From Siansivirga zeaxanthinifaciens CC-SAMT-1 (GTDB taxonomy: Bacteria; Bacteroidota; Bacteroidia; Flavobacteriales; Flavobacteriaceae): DNA of 64,000 bases. Where the stretch lies: contig NZ_CP007202.1 in the NCBI RefSeq assembly GCF_000941055.1, positions 368,001 through 432,000 of the forward strand. The letters run 5' to 3'. How positions within the stretch are numbered: position 1 is the stretch's first letter; each line of letters opens with the position of its first letter. A model generated the notes under the pieces. The model did not search any database. It was not told where the DNA came from and saw only the letters and a program-made list of their open reading frames with translations. Of the stretch, positions 19,112-28,825 are shown in pieces. The position numbers and the translations under genes are program-made.

Positions 19112-19135
19112 AAAACAACTGTAAAAAGTTGTTTT
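19112..19135 (-). terminator. Terminator of the tkt-transaldolase-NUDIX operon
   Basis: AAAACAACT at 19112-19120 pairs with AGTTGTTTT at 19127-19135. On the minus strand it is followed by a T-run. It lies just after the NUDIX gene stop at 19147. Confidence 0.75.
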
Positions 19136-19146
19136 TTTTTGTTTTA

Positions 19147-19833
19147 TCATAAATTAAAATTTTGCTTTAATTTATATAAATCTTCATCGAATCGATAGTA
19201 ATAAGCTCCTTTTCTAGACTCAGACATGTCTTTTTCTTCTAACTTAACCAAATATTCCATCTGCGCTACTTTGCGACGAAAATTACGTTTATCGATAGGT
19301 TCATTTAATATACCCTCATACAATGATTGTAGTTGTGGTAATGTAAATTTTTGGGGTAATAAATTAAAAGCAATTGGAAAATTTCTAACCCTACGTCTTA
19401 ATCTACTAATTGCACAATCTACCATATCATTATGATCGAAAACCATTTCTGGTAAATCATCAATAGGAAACCAATTAGCATCGTGTTGATTAATCTTTTC
19501 TTCGCAATACTTAGATTTTAGAACCATAGCACTGTAGGTAATGGAAACTACATGTCCAGACGGATCTCTTTTTGCGTTTCCGAAGGCCTTTACCTGTTCC
19601 ATATAAATATTTTCTAAACCAGATAAATCATATAGAATTCTATTGGCGGCATTGTCTAAATCTTCATTTTTTCCAACAAAACTACCAATAAGAGACCATT
19701 TTCCTATTTCGGGCTCAAACCCCCGACGTATTAACAATAATTCTAATTTGTTATTATTAAAACCAAAAATTATACAGTCTACTGCTAATTTTATTTGTTG
19801 TAATTCCCGATATTCTTTGTGATATATTGACAT
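19147..19833 (-). CDS. NUDIX-domain transcriptional regulator (NrtR/AraR type)
   Basis: A 228-residue protein with an N-terminal NUDIX fold and a C-terminal winged-helix part (LPQLQSLYEGILNEPIDKRN, then FRRKVAQMEYLVKLEEKD). The NUDIX box is degenerate: the segment GKNEDLDNAANRILYDLSGL lacks the REUxEE glutamates needed for hydrolysis, so it should act as a ligand-sensing repressor rather than an enzyme. In Bacteroidetes such proteins (AraR in Bacteroides thetaiotaomicron) control arabinose genes. Here it follows tkt and a transaldolase-like gene and precedes the araB remnant and a sugar symporter, which fits a pentose regulator. The actual ligand is unknown. Confidence 0.85.
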   Translation of the reverse strand: MSIYHKEYRELQQIKLAVDCIIFGFNNNKLELLLIRRGFEPEIGKWSLIGSFVGKNEDLDNAANRILYDLSGLENIYMEQVKAFGNAKRDPSGHVVSITYSAMVLKSKYCEEKINQHDANWFPIDDLPEMVFDHNDMVDCAISRLRRRVRNFPIAFNLLPQKFTLPQLQSLYEGILNEPIDKRNFRRKVAQMEYLVKLEEKDMSESRKGAYYYRFDEDLYKLKQNFNL

Positions 19834-19873
19834 ATTTACAAATACTCTAAACTCAACAAATAATTAATTAAGA

Positions 19874-20530
19874 CTACTTATTTCCTTTTTGATAATCTAA
19901 TAAAAATTGAGCTAAACCACTATCAGTTAACGGGTGTTTTAATAACCCTTTAATAGCTGATAATGGGCCTGTCATAACATCTGAACCTAATTTAGCACAA
20001 TCAATAATATGCATGGTATGACGCACTGATGCAGCTAAAATTTGCGTTTGAAAACCGTAGTTATCATATATCATTCTAATTTCAGAAATTAAATTTAAAC
20101 CATCGGTTGAAATATCATCTAAGCGACCAATAAAAGGCGATACATAAGTTGCCCCAGCTTTAGCTGCTAATAATGCTTGCCCTGGAGAAAACACCAAGGT
20201 TACATTGGTTCTAATACCTTTATCTGAAAAATATTTACAAGCTTTAATACCATCGGCAATTAAAGGTAATTTAACTACAATTTGAGGATGTAAAGCTGCT
20301 AATGCTTCACCTTCTTTAACCATACCTTCAAAATCTGTAGAAATAACTTCTGCACTTACATCGCCTTCTACCAACTCACATATTTTAACATAGTGTGCTA
20401 AAATATTATCGGCCCCAGTAATACCTTCTTTAGCCATTAAAGAAGGGTTTGTTGTTACACCATCCAATACCCCTAAAGCTTGAGCTTCTGCAATATCATT
20501 AAGGTTTGCTGTATCAATAAAAAATTTCAT
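19874..20530 (-). CDS. fsa: Transaldolase-like / fructose-6-phosphate aldolase (TalC/FSA family)
   Basis: A class I Schiff-base aldolase of the short transaldolase group, 218 residues (family about 212-222). It starts [20 protein letters not shown] followed by [14 protein letters not shown], and the catalytic Lys lies in [16 protein letters not shown]. Short family members act either as transaldolase in the pentose phosphate pathway or as fructose-6-phosphate aldolase, and sequence alone does not separate them. Ten bases from transketolase upstream and 40 from the NUDIX gene downstream, so it is in one operon, which favours the transaldolase role. Confidence 0.9.
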   Translation of the reverse strand: MKFFIDTANLNDIAEAQALGVLDGVTTNPSLMAKEGITGADNILAHYVKICELVEGDVSAEVISTDFEGMVKEGEALAALHPQIVVKLPLIADGIKACKYFSDKGIRTNVTLVFSPGQALLAAKAGATYVSPFIGRLDDISTDGLNLISEIRMIYDNYGFQTQILAASVRHTMHIIDCAKLGSDVMTGPLSAIKGLLKHPLTDSGLAQFLLDYQKGNK

Positions 20531-20540
20531 ATCGTTTGTT

Positions 20541-22577
20541 TTATACTGTTTTTAAATATTCTAATACTTGTTTACTCACTTTCTCTCCTGTAAATCCGAA
20601 TTTATCATCTAAAACAGAAGCTGGTGCCGAGTAACCAAAATGATCTAATCCGAAAACTTTGCCGTTATCACCCACTAAACCTTCTAAGTTTATTGGTAAA
20701 CCTGCTGTTAAACCAAATAATGGTTTGTTTTTAGGAATTACACTATTTTGATACGCTTTAGACTGTAATCTAAATACCCCTTCTGAAATTACAGAAGCAA
20801 TATTCACTTTTAATCCATTTTCTGCTTCTAAAATTTCGGCGGCAGCCACTAAGGTTGCAACTTCCGATCCGTTTGCAATAAGCACAACATCTGGATTTTC
20901 AACTTCTTTTACTAAGTATCCACCTTTTTCGGCAGCCAAAGCATCGCTGTATCTAGACGCTCCTTTAGCTGGTAAATCTTTTATATTTTGTCTTGAAAGA
21001 ATTAAACCGGTAGGTGTATTTTTATTTTCTAAAGCCATTTTCCAAGCGACACTTGTTTCGGCAGAATCGGCAGGACGTAACGCTAAGAAACTAGGGTTTC
21101 CTTTGTGATTTTTAAGTTTTTCAAGTAAACGAATTTGTGCTTCCTGCTCCACTGGTTGGTGTGTTGGACCATCTTCACCTACACGGAACGCATCATGTGT
21201 CCATACATACTTAACGCCTAATTCTTGAATACCACTTAAACGAATGGCTGGTTTCATATAATCTGAAAACACAAAGAATGTTGCAACCACAGGAATAATA
21301 CCTCCGTGCAATGCTAAACCGTTAGCAATACAAGCCATGGTTAATTCGGCAACACCTGCCTGTAAAAATGACCCTGTGAAATCACCTTTTTTAAGAGCAT
21401 ACGTTTTCTTTAGGAAACCATCTGTTTTATCACTGTTAGATAAATCGGCAGAAGACACAATCATGTTTTCTACTTTACCTGCTAAATAAGCCAGAACTCC
21501 AGACGAAGCAGCTCTAGATGCTAAGTTTGGTTTATGCTCAATCGATTCAAAATCTAATTCTGGTAATTCTCCAGATAAGAAGAAATCTAATTTATCGGCT
21601 AATGCATTGTTTGCAGCTCTCCAAGATGCTATTTCAGCTTTTTTAGTTGCAGCGTTTGCTGTTTTGGTTATTAATATGTCTTTATAATAAGCTTCAACTT
21701 CTGGGTAAATATCGAAAGGAGCTTCTGGATTTGCGCCTAAATTCAATAAAGTTTTAGTATAATCTGCTCCTGTATGACCAATGGGTTGCCCGTGTAATTC
21801 GCATTCACCTTCAAATATAGCGCCATCGGCAGTTACACAACCTTTACCCATAATGGTTTTACCAATAATTAAGGTTGGTTTTTCAGTTTCATTGTTGGCT
21901 TCGGTAAGTGCTTTTCTAATTTCATCGTGATTATGACCATCAATCGTTATAACTTTCCATCCCCAAGCTTCATATTTCATAGCGGTATCTTCGGTAGTTA
22001 CTTCATCTGTAGAAGTTGATAACTGAATATCATTAGAATCGAAAAACATAATAAAGTTATTCAATCCTAAGTGGCCCGCTATTCTACCAGCACCTTGTGA
22101 AATTTCTTCTTGAACACCACCATCAGAAATAAAACCATAAATTTTATGATTCATCCAATCACCAAATCGAGCTTGTAAAAATTTCGCTCCAATGGCAGCT
22201 CCTACACCCATAGTGTGACCTTGACCTAGTGGTCCCGAGGTGTTTTCAATACCTCTAGCAACATCTACTTCTGGGTGACCAGGAGTTATTGAACCCCACT
22301 GTCTAAAATTAGCAACATCATTCTTTTCATAGTTTCCTAATAAATAATATTGAGCGTACATTAAAGTAGACAAATGACCTGCATCCATAAAGAAACGATC
22401 TCTAAATGGCCATGTCATATCTGTTGGATCGAAATTAAAAAACTCTGAGTATAAAATGTGCATAAAGTCTGCACCACCCATAGGACCACCAGGGTGACCT
22501 GAATTTGCTTTTTCTACCATTGCCACAGCTAATGCTCTAATATTATCTGCCGCTTGTTGATCTAATTTTTTGTTCAT
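20541..22577 (-). CDS. tkt: Transketolase
   Basis: Thiamine diphosphate enzyme moving two-carbon units between sugar phosphates. The 678-residue full-length protein has [19 protein letters not shown] (substrate and TPP binding, near 26), [20 protein letters not shown], the Mg-TPP region [20 protein letters not shown], and the pyrimidine-domain stretch [20 protein letters not shown]. It is the first gene of tkt-fsa-NUDIX on the minus strand. The upstream region contains an inverted repeat (22697-22715) that could be the operator for the operon's own regulator. Confidence 0.96.
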   Translation of the reverse strand: MNKKLDQQAADNIRALAVAMVEKANSGHPGGPMGGADFMHILYSEFFNFDPTDMTWPFRDRFFMDAGHLSTLMYAQYYLLGNYEKNDVANFRQWGSITPGHPEVDVARGIENTSGPLGQGHTMGVGAAIGAKFLQARFGDWMNHKIYGFISDGGVQEEISQGAGRIAGHLGLNNFIMFFDSNDIQLSTSTDEVTTEDTAMKYEAWGWKVITIDGHNHDEIRKALTEANNETEKPTLIIGKTIMGKGCVTADGAIFEGECELHGQPIGHTGADYTKTLLNLGANPEAPFDIYPEVEAYYKDILITKTANAATKKAEIASWRAANNALADKLDFFLSGELPELDFESIEHKPNLASRAASSGVLAYLAGKVENMIVSSADLSNSDKTDGFLKKTYALKKGDFTGSFLQAGVAELTMACIANGLALHGGIIPVVATFFVFSDYMKPAIRLSGIQELGVKYVWTHDAFRVGEDGPTHQPVEQEAQIRLLEKLKNHKGNPSFLALRPADSAETSVAWKMALENKNTPTGLILSRQNIKDLPAKGASRYSDALAAEKGGYLVKEVENPDVVLIANGSEVATLVAAAEILEAENGLKVNIASVISEGVFRLQSKAYQNSVIPKNKPLFGLTAGLPINLEGLVGDNGKVFGLDHFGYSAPASVLDDKFGFTGEKVSKQVLEYLKTV

Positions 22578-22696
22578 TTTTAATTGTGGTTAATATTTAA
22601 TTTGCCTGATTGTTAATCTTTTTAAATAAATTTATAATTACTTTCTTAAAGTGAGATAGAAACTTATATTTGCAAATATAAAATAAAATACAAAAA

Positions 22697-22715
22697 AAGT
22701 GTATAAAAAACACTT
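22697..22715. promoter_or_regulatory. Inverted repeat upstream of transketolase, candidate NUDIX-regulator operator
   Basis: AAGTGT and ACACTT flank a 7-base spacer about 120 bases before the tkt start. The core AAAAGTGTATAAAA recurs exactly, inverted, at 23351-23364. Assignment to the operon's NUDIX regulator is inference. Confidence 0.4.
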
Positions 22716-23350
22716 ATTAATTTTTTTATTATTTGCTCCCAAAACTTCACTTATATCTCAAGAATCGAGATGGTTAATTATATCAATATATTCTTATTTT
22801 TTTATCAAATTTATTTTTTCAAAAAGTAATTTTCTTCAATTATAATTTAAAAATTTGTTCGGTAAGCATGCTTTTATACCATGCTCGACCATTAGAATTT
22901 TTGCATATAATTGCTAGTAAGAATGTTAAATTCTTGAATTATAATTTTTAAGTAAATAATTCAGACTCATTTTCGGATTATAGAAATTCAGTCAACTTAA
23001 TAAACACAACTAATTGATGCCTCGTATTATCATTCCTAAGATTATAAATAAAGAATTTTAATACTTTATATTATTGTGTTTTAGATTATGACAAATTAAT
23101 TCAATAACAATAGTCAATACACTAGAGTTCTCTAAATTAATTACTGAATCTTTCGTATAAAAGTGTCTAAAATGTTACTGGAAATAAACTTGGAAACTGT
23201 ATTTAGACCCTATAGGGAGCTAAATAAATTAGACCTAATCATACTGTTAAAACTACAAATTCATAATTTTCATATTTTTCAAAAACTACATATTTATAAA
23301 AATAAATAAGGTAGCAACACTTTTACTTTTCTATAAAACTTTAACTTGAC

Positions 23351-23372
23351 TTTTATACACTTTTATAAAAGT
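23351..23372. promoter_or_regulatory. Second copy of the AAAAGTGTATAAAA motif with overlapping palindrome
   Basis: The reverse complement of 23351-23364 equals the tkt-upstream core. It overlaps the perfect palindrome ACTTTTATAAAAGT (23359-23372). No gene starts here. Confidence 0.3.
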
Positions 23373-23507
23373 TACAAAAGTCCATGATGTTAATTTAACA
23401 TGCTTACTAAAACTCTATAATTGTTTTAATAGCAGTAATTACAGCATTTAAATATGCTATGTTGTTTAGTTTTTGATATCTTAATTATAAAAATTACTTC
23501 TACAAAA

Positions 23508-23535
23508 TTTTAATATTTTAATTAAAATATTAAAA
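23508..23535 (-). terminator. AT-only 28-base perfect palindrome after the uronate transporter
   Basis: The 28 bases from 23508 to 23535 are exactly self-complementary and contain only A and T. They start 25 bases after the MFS gene stop, so the hairpin probably ends the uronate operon. A weak but perfect stem. Confidence 0.4.
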
Positions 23536-23559
23536 CATTAGAAAGCAAACATCAGTTAA

Positions 23560-24858
23560 TTAATTTTCTATATATTTTAGGTTTTCATCTAATGGTGTCA
23601 TTTTTGGCATTAATAAATGTACTAACCCAAGAATAATTAAATAACAAGAACCCGCAACTAGAAAAGCCCAGAAAAACCCTGTATTTCCGGCAGAATCCAA
23701 TGCTTTACCTAAAAGAAATGATGATATAATTCCAGCAACAGCACCAGACATACCTCCAATACCTGTAACTGAAGCAACTGCCTTTTTAGGGAATACATCT
23801 GAAGCTAAGGTAAAAATATTAGCAGACCAAGCTTGATGTCCTGCTGCTCCGAGACCTATTAAGAAAACCGCTAACCATTTATTTTGTGTTATTGCAACAA
23901 TTGCAACAGGCAGTATTATCAAGGCACAAATTAATAAAGTGATTTTTCTAGCTTTATTTATTGACCATCCTTTTCTTATAAATAGTCCAGAAAGATAACC
24001 TCCAAAAATACTACCTCCATCGGCCATAGCATAAATAACAAAAAATGGAACCCCAATACTTTTAACGTCTACATTAAAGGTTACAGATAAATATTTAGCA
24101 CCCCAAAAAAGATAGAACCACCATACAGCATCTGTCATTTTAGCAATAGCAAAAGCCCAAGTTTCTCGTTTAAAGAATACCATTGTCCATGGTAATTTGT
24201 CTTCATTTTCTACGACTGAATCGCTTTGAATGTAAAGTAATTCTTGTTTAGATAAACTAGGATGAACTTCTGGTTTTTTATAAAAACGAAACCAAAGAAA
24301 AACCCAAATTGCACTTAGAGCTCCTGTAATTAAAAAAGGGATTTGCCAGTTTTTACCATCCTCATTAACTATCCAACCAATTACAAATGGCGCTGCTATA
24401 GCACCAATGCTAGTTGCAGCATTGTAAAGTCCCGTCGCATATGCTCTATCCTTTTTTGGAAACCATTCTGCTACCGTTTTTTGAGCTGCTGGAAAATTTC
24501 CTGATTCTCCTATTCCTAGACCAAACCGAGCGATAGAAAAACCTAAAATACTAAATCCTGGTTGAACGAAAGCGTGAAGTACACCAAAAAAACTCCATGT
24601 TCCAATGGCTAATGTATATCCTTTTTTAGTACCCAAACGATCTATAATACCCCCCATTGCAAGCATACCTATAGCATATGCTATTTGAAACCATATTATT
24701 ATACCTGCATAATCACTATTTGTCCATCCAAATAATTTTTGAAGTGTAGGATAAAGTACTCCTATAATACTCCTATCAAAGTAGTTTATAGTAGTAGCGA
24801 ACATTAATAGTCCTAAAATTCTAAAGCGATAGTTTCCTATCTTCTGTGTTTTATTCAT
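23560..24858 (-). CDS. MFS transporter, hexuronate (ExuT/ACS) type
   Basis: A 432-residue 12-helix permease of the anion:cation symporter branch of MFS. Landmarks are TTINYFDRSIIGVLYPTLQK at the first helix, MGGIIDRLGTKKGYT (MFS loop 2-3 motif) and FGLGIGESGNFPAAQKTVAE with EWFPKKDRAYATGLYNA, typical of ExuT and GudP. It is the last gene of the SDR-uxaC-MFS operon, 70 bases after uxaC, which points to glucuronate or galacturonate uptake. Confidence 0.9.
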   Translation of the reverse strand: MNKTQKIGNYRFRILGLLMFATTINYFDRSIIGVLYPTLQKLFGWTNSDYAGIIIWFQIAYAIGMLAMGGIIDRLGTKKGYTLAIGTWSFFGVLHAFVQPGFSILGFSIARFGLGIGESGNFPAAQKTVAEWFPKKDRAYATGLYNAATSIGAIAAPFVIGWIVNEDGKNWQIPFLITGALSAIWVFLWFRFYKKPEVHPSLSKQELLYIQSDSVVENEDKLPWTMVFFKRETWAFAIAKMTDAVWWFYLFWGAKYLSVTFNVDVKSIGVPFFVIYAMADGGSIFGGYLSGLFIRKGWSINKARKITLLICALIILPVAIVAITQNKWLAVFLIGLGAAGHQAWSANIFTLASDVFPKKAVASVTGIGGMSGAVAGIISSFLLGKALDSAGNTGFFWAFLVAGSCYLIILGLVHLLMPKMTPLDENLKYIEN

Positions 24859-24928
24859 GTTTAATTAGTTTGTTAAATAGGTACTAAATATACCTATTAT
24901 ATCATGATTTATTTAGTTGTTGTTTTAT

Positions 24929-26329
24929 TTAAACTTTAAAATAATCTTTAGCATTGTTATAGCTTATATCTGAGACCATTTTACCAATCCATTCCATATC
25001 GTTTGGTAATTCGCCTCTTTTAATTTCATCTCCTAAAAGATTACAAAGAATACGTCTAAAATACTCATGTCTTGGGAATGACAAAAAGCTTCTAGAATCG
25101 GTTAACATCCCTATAAAACAACTAATTAACCCCATATTAGATAAGGCATTCATTTGTTTTATCATACCGTCTTTTTGATCTAAAAACCACCAGCCAGAAC
25201 CAAACTGTACTTTACCTTTCACACTACCATCGTTAAAATTACCAATCATGGTAGCCATAACCTCATTATCGGCAGGGTTTAAGTTGTATATAATAGTTCT
25301 TGTTAATTTATCTTTAGAATCTAAAGTGTTTAAGAATGCTGATAATTTTTGAGCTTGTGGATAATCTCCTATAGAATCCCAACCAGTATCGGGCCCTAAA
25401 ATTCGATGCATACGTGCATTATTATTTCTTAAAGCTCCTAGGTGAAATTGTTGCACCCAGCCATACTCATGATATGTTTCTGCTAAGAAAATTAAAATAG
25501 CACTTTGAAATTTTAAAGCCTCCTCTGAAGTAATCGCTTGGTTTTCGCGTTTCTTTTTAAAGATAGCTTTAATTTCACTTTCAGTGAATGTCTCAAAATA
25601 AATCTGATCTAATCCGTGATCACAAACACTACATCCGTTTTTATCGAAAAAGTCTATTCGTTTCTTAAGGGCATCACATAAATCGTCGTAAGTATTAATT
25701 TCAGTGTTTGCTGACTTTCCAAGGGAATCAATATAACTATTATAACCATCATTAGATATTAAAATAGCTTTGTCTGGTCTAAATGAGGTACCAACTTTAA
25801 TATCTAAATTATCTTTTCTAATTTGTTGGTGATATTGTAAGGTATCGGTTGGATCTTCGGTAGTACAAACATATTCGGCATTAACTTTACGAAGTAAATT
25901 TTGTGTACTATATTCTTTAGAGTTTACTTTTGCAGACACCTCATCATAGATTTTCTCTGCAGATGTTTCGTTTAATAAATCGTACACATCAAAATAACGA
26001 GCTAACTCTAAATGCGTCCAATGATACAAAGGGTTACGCATGGTATAAGGAACGGTTTTTGCCCAGTTTAAAAATTTATCTTTATCGGAGGCGTTACCTG
26101 TAACAAATCGCTCATTAATTCCTAAGGTGCGCATGGCACGCCATTTATAATGGTCTCCGTTTATCCAAACTTGAGTTATATTATCAAAAATTTTATCCTC
26201 TGCAATTAACTGAGGTGATAAATGGTTATGATAATCTATTATAGGTTGGTTTTTAGAGTAATTATGATATAATTCCTCTGCATATTTGTTTTCCAGTAAA
26301 AAATTGTCGTGAATAAATTTTGTACTCAT
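24929..26329 (-). CDS. uxaC: Glucuronate isomerase
   Basis: Isomerises D-glucuronate to D-fructuronate (and galacturonate to tagaturonate), the first step of uronate breakdown. The 466-residue protein has the family signature DYHNHLSPQLIAEDKIFDNI (metal-binding HxH), WINGDHYKWRAMRTLGINE, and near the C-terminus SFPRHEYFRRILCNLLGDE. Length matches the family (about 465-470). It lies between the SDR gene (17 bases upstream) and the MFS permease. No uxaB/uxuB or uxuA homologue is in the window. Confidence 0.96.
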   Translation of the reverse strand: MSTKFIHDNFLLENKYAEELYHNYSKNQPIIDYHNHLSPQLIAEDKIFDNITQVWINGDHYKWRAMRTLGINERFVTGNASDKDKFLNWAKTVPYTMRNPLYHWTHLELARYFDVYDLLNETSAEKIYDEVSAKVNSKEYSTQNLLRKVNAEYVCTTEDPTDTLQYHQQIRKDNLDIKVGTSFRPDKAILISNDGYNSYIDSLGKSANTEINTYDDLCDALKKRIDFFDKNGCSVCDHGLDQIYFETFTESEIKAIFKKKRENQAITSEEALKFQSAILIFLAETYHEYGWVQQFHLGALRNNNARMHRILGPDTGWDSIGDYPQAQKLSAFLNTLDSKDKLTRTIIYNLNPADNEVMATMIGNFNDGSVKGKVQFGSGWWFLDQKDGMIKQMNALSNMGLISCFIGMLTDSRSFLSFPRHEYFRRILCNLLGDEIKRGELPNDMEWIGKMVSDISYNNAKDYFKV

Positions 26330-26346
26330 TTTATTTTTATAAAATA

Positions 26347-27132
26347 TTAATCTTCATTTGAAGGTTTTCCAATAGTCGCTAAGATACCTCCATCAACATA
26401 AACAACTTGACCATTAACAAAATCGCTTGCTTTTGAAGCTAAAAAAACGGCTGCTCCAGCCAAATCTTCTGGATTTCCCCATCGAGCTGCTGGTGTACGG
26501 CTAACTATAAAATCATTAAAAGGATGACCATCAACACGAATGGGCGCTGTTTGACTAGTCGCAAAGTAACCCGGACCAATACCGTTAACTTGTATATTAA
26601 ATTTAGCCCATTCTGTTGCTAAATTTTGAGTTAGCATTTTCAAACCACCTTTTGCGGCTGCATATGCAGAAACACTATTTCTACCTAACTCACTCATCAT
26701 AGAACAAATATTTATTATTTTTCCTTCTCTACGCTCAATCATTTGCTTTGCAATCAATTGGGACATAATAAAAGGTCCAACTAAATCGACATCAATTACA
26801 CGCCTAAAATCTTCAACAGGCATCGTTATGGCAAGCTCCCTTTTTATGATACCCGCATTATTTACTAAAATATGTATGTCGCCTATTTCTTTGGCTATGA
26901 TATCTAAATGCTCTTTGGCTGCTATTTCGTTGGTTACATCAAATAAGTAACCACTTACTTTATATCCTTTTTCTTTGTAATAATTTAAGGCATCTTCCAT
27001 TTTTGAAGGTGTAGTGCCTGTTATTATAAGTTCTGCACCTGCATTGGCTAAACCTTCGGCCATAGCCATTCCCAAGCCATGTGTTCCTCCTGTTACTAAA
27101 GCGCGTTTACCTGTTAAGTTGAATAAATTCAT
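26347..27132 (-). CDS. SDR family oxidoreductase, gluconate 5-dehydrogenase-like
   Basis: Classical short-chain dehydrogenase of 261 residues. NAD(P) motif TGGTHGLGMAMAEG near 15, NNAG near 91, catalytic Ser in ICSMMSELG, and YAAAKGG (YxxxK). It most resembles gluconate 5-dehydrogenase/KduD-type enzymes (TPAARWGNPEDLAGAAVFLA, FVNGQVVYVDGG). As first gene of an operon with uxaC and a uronate permease, it may reduce a keto-uronate in place of the usual fructuronate reductase, which is inference from context. The true substrate cannot be read from sequence. Confidence 0.88.
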   Translation of the reverse strand: MNLFNLTGKRALVTGGTHGLGMAMAEGLANAGAELIITGTTPSKMEDALNYYKEKGYKVSGYLFDVTNEIAAKEHLDIIAKEIGDIHILVNNAGIIKRELAITMPVEDFRRVIDVDLVGPFIMSQLIAKQMIERREGKIINICSMMSELGRNSVSAYAAAKGGLKMLTQNLATEWAKFNIQVNGIGPGYFATSQTAPIRVDGHPFNDFIVSRTPAARWGNPEDLAGAAVFLASKASDFVNGQVVYVDGGILATIGKPSNED

Positions 27133-27750
27133 ATTGTTGCTTTTGTATGCTAAAATACTTGTTTCTTTTTAAATCTAAAGAATTAAAATATTAAATTAAA
27201 AACAATCATAATGCCATCAATTATTACTTCGTACAAAATGTGTTTTAAGTAAAAGTCTTTATAATAAATTTTCTTTAAATTAGATTATGGCAAGGTATTT
27301 AAACATAAATAAAATCCTGTCCTGTAGTATCATGTTAGAAAATTGAAACGCATTAAAAACACATTAAAATAAAGAAAAAGATTACTCTATCAAATATCAT
27401 AAAATTTGCATATACATAAATTGTATAAAAAATCACAAATCAAATCACATAGCTAAAACCATAATCTAGGCATTGAATTAATCAACATTTGAATTAACCA
27501 AAAATCAAAATTTAAAAGAATAATTATAAAAATTTTATTATGAGGATCAAGACAACATAAAATGTAAAAAAAAAATCATCTGAAGACGTTAATTAAAACA
27601 AAAAAAAGACACTCTTGAAAAATCTTTATTAATTTTATTTAATTTTAAGAAATAAGATTCCATTATTACGAAATGTTATTAAAAAAATTGTGATATTCTA
27701 GCTTAAAATAATGATTAATAGTAATAATTAATTAAACCATACATTTATTT
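27133..27750. other. AT-rich intergenic region upstream of the uronate operon
   Basis: No coding frame supported. It should hold the promoter of the SDR-uxaC-MFS operon near 27140-27300. I see no clear operator palindrome. Confidence 0.5.
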
Positions 27751-28137
27751 TTAAAGCCTAATTTCTTCGAGTAACTGCTGAAATGATTTATTGTTAAGAA
27801 CAGATTCAGTTAAAAAGCCAGAAAAATCTTCTATATTATTATTAAAAAACCCAATTTTTACACAATACTTTTGTAAAATATTATTAGATTCTTTATTGTT
27901 ATCAAAATTAAGCAAAACGGTTTCAAATAGGGTGTACAAAAACTCAAGTTTAAACTCAAAAGAAAATGATGAGTCATTGTAAAGGAAAATATATTTTTAT
28001 TCAATTACAGGTTCTATACCTAAAACAATGGCAAATTTCTCAAAAACATCTAGTTCCAATTGAGATGGGTCTTGGTTATCGAATAATAAGTAATAAAAAT
28101 GATGGTAAAATAGGGTAGTGTTTTTTGTTTTTATCAT
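27751..28137 (-). pseudogene. Small unknown protein split by an in-frame TAA
   Basis: An ATG at 28137 opens a 46-codon frame (MIKTKNTTLFYHHFYYLLF, ending LGIEPVIE) that stops at TAA 27997-27999. The same frame continues without another stop to 27751 (FLYTLFETVLLNFDNNKESN, ending QQLLEEIRL). Together they would form about 128 codons. The two halves show a similar pattern (LF..LL.FDN, then K.G..IE), so an internal duplication is possible. I do not recognise the family. Either a decayed gene, or two short frames by chance; the local AT richness makes chance frames common. Confidence 0.35.
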
Positions 28138-28474
28138 AAATCAAAATTAAAAACAACTTTTATCATTCGTTTAGATTGATAAAAATTAAGAAATTTGATT
28201 TTACTTAGAGAAAGTAGGTAAAATTTTTTATAAAGCTAAGACAAAAATAGGACAAAAATAAATTTTTATTATATTTTTGTCTTATAATCGAAAACAATAC
28301 TCCTAACCATTCTAATTGCAATTATTTATTGTAATTTTACTGGATAATTTAGAAAATTACCTTCAAAAGTACATGTATAATAAGTTTTTGTTAACATAAC
28401 TGTTAGCGTAAAAAACTAGTTGACTTTTCTAAAAAAAAAAAATGAATATACTTATTTTCACAAAATAACTTTTA
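28138..28474. other. Region upstream of first LytTR gene, with repeats
   Basis: No gene. It holds three copies of GACAAAAATA (two direct, one inverted) at 28238-28283, listed separately, and presumably the promoter of the LytTR gene starting at 28475. Confidence 0.5.
28238..28283. repeat. GACAAAAATA repeat cluster, candidate LytTR operator
   Basis: GACAAAAATA occurs at 28240-28249 and again at 28251-28260 as direct repeats 11 bases apart. The reverse complement lies at 28272-28281, so that AAGACAAAAATA (28238) and TATTTTTGTCTT (28272) form a 12-base perfect inverted repeat. LytTR domains typically bind spaced direct repeats. It lies about 190 bases upstream of the first LytTR gene. Confidence 0.45.
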
Positions 28475-28825
28475 ATGAGAAATAATAATTCTAATATTCC
28501 TAAATACATTGCTGTTAATTCTACAAAGGAAATTAAGGTAATTGAGATTAATAAAATTATTTATTTAGAGTCCTCTGGAAATTACACTATTATAAATTTA
28601 GAAGCAGGTAATTCTATAACAGCGTGTAAAAACATAGGGCATTACGAAAAACTTTTTAATGAATTGGATTTTTTAAGAATACACAACCGTTTTCTTATAA
28701 ATATAGCATATTTAAAAAGCATATTTAAAGATGCTGGGGGGCAGTATTGTGTTTTAAATGAAAAATTGATTGTACCTATTTCAAACAGGAGATTTACTTA
28801 CATTAAAAATTATCTACACTACTAG
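28475..28825 (+). CDS. Stand-alone LytTR DNA-binding protein 1
   Basis: A 116-residue protein that is a LytTR domain with no receiver domain. Landmarks: KYIAVNSTKEIKVIEINKII then YLESSGNYTIINL, ITACKNIGHYEKL, the LytTR core FLRIHNRFLINIAYLKSI, and the closing VPISNRRF where family members have LPISRR. It is expected to bind DNA without phosphorylation control, unless another protein supplies it. A close paralogue follows at 29238 on the same strand. Start at ATG 28475. Confidence 0.88.
   Translation: MRNNNSNIPKYIAVNSTKEIKVIEINKIIYLESSGNYTIINLEAGNSITACKNIGHYEKLFNELDFLRIHNRFLINIAYLKSIFKDAGGQYCVLNEKLIVPISNRRFTYIKNYLHY

Larger units (their letters stand above)
22578..23559. other. Long AT-rich intergenic region between tkt and the uronate operon
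   Basis: Almost 1 kb with no coding frame that I can support on either strand. It contains the putative tkt operator at 22697, a second copy of the same 14-base motif in opposite orientation near 23351, a 14-base palindrome and an AT-only 28-base palindrome at 23508. It may be what is left of a lost gene plus its promoter. Confidence 0.5.
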
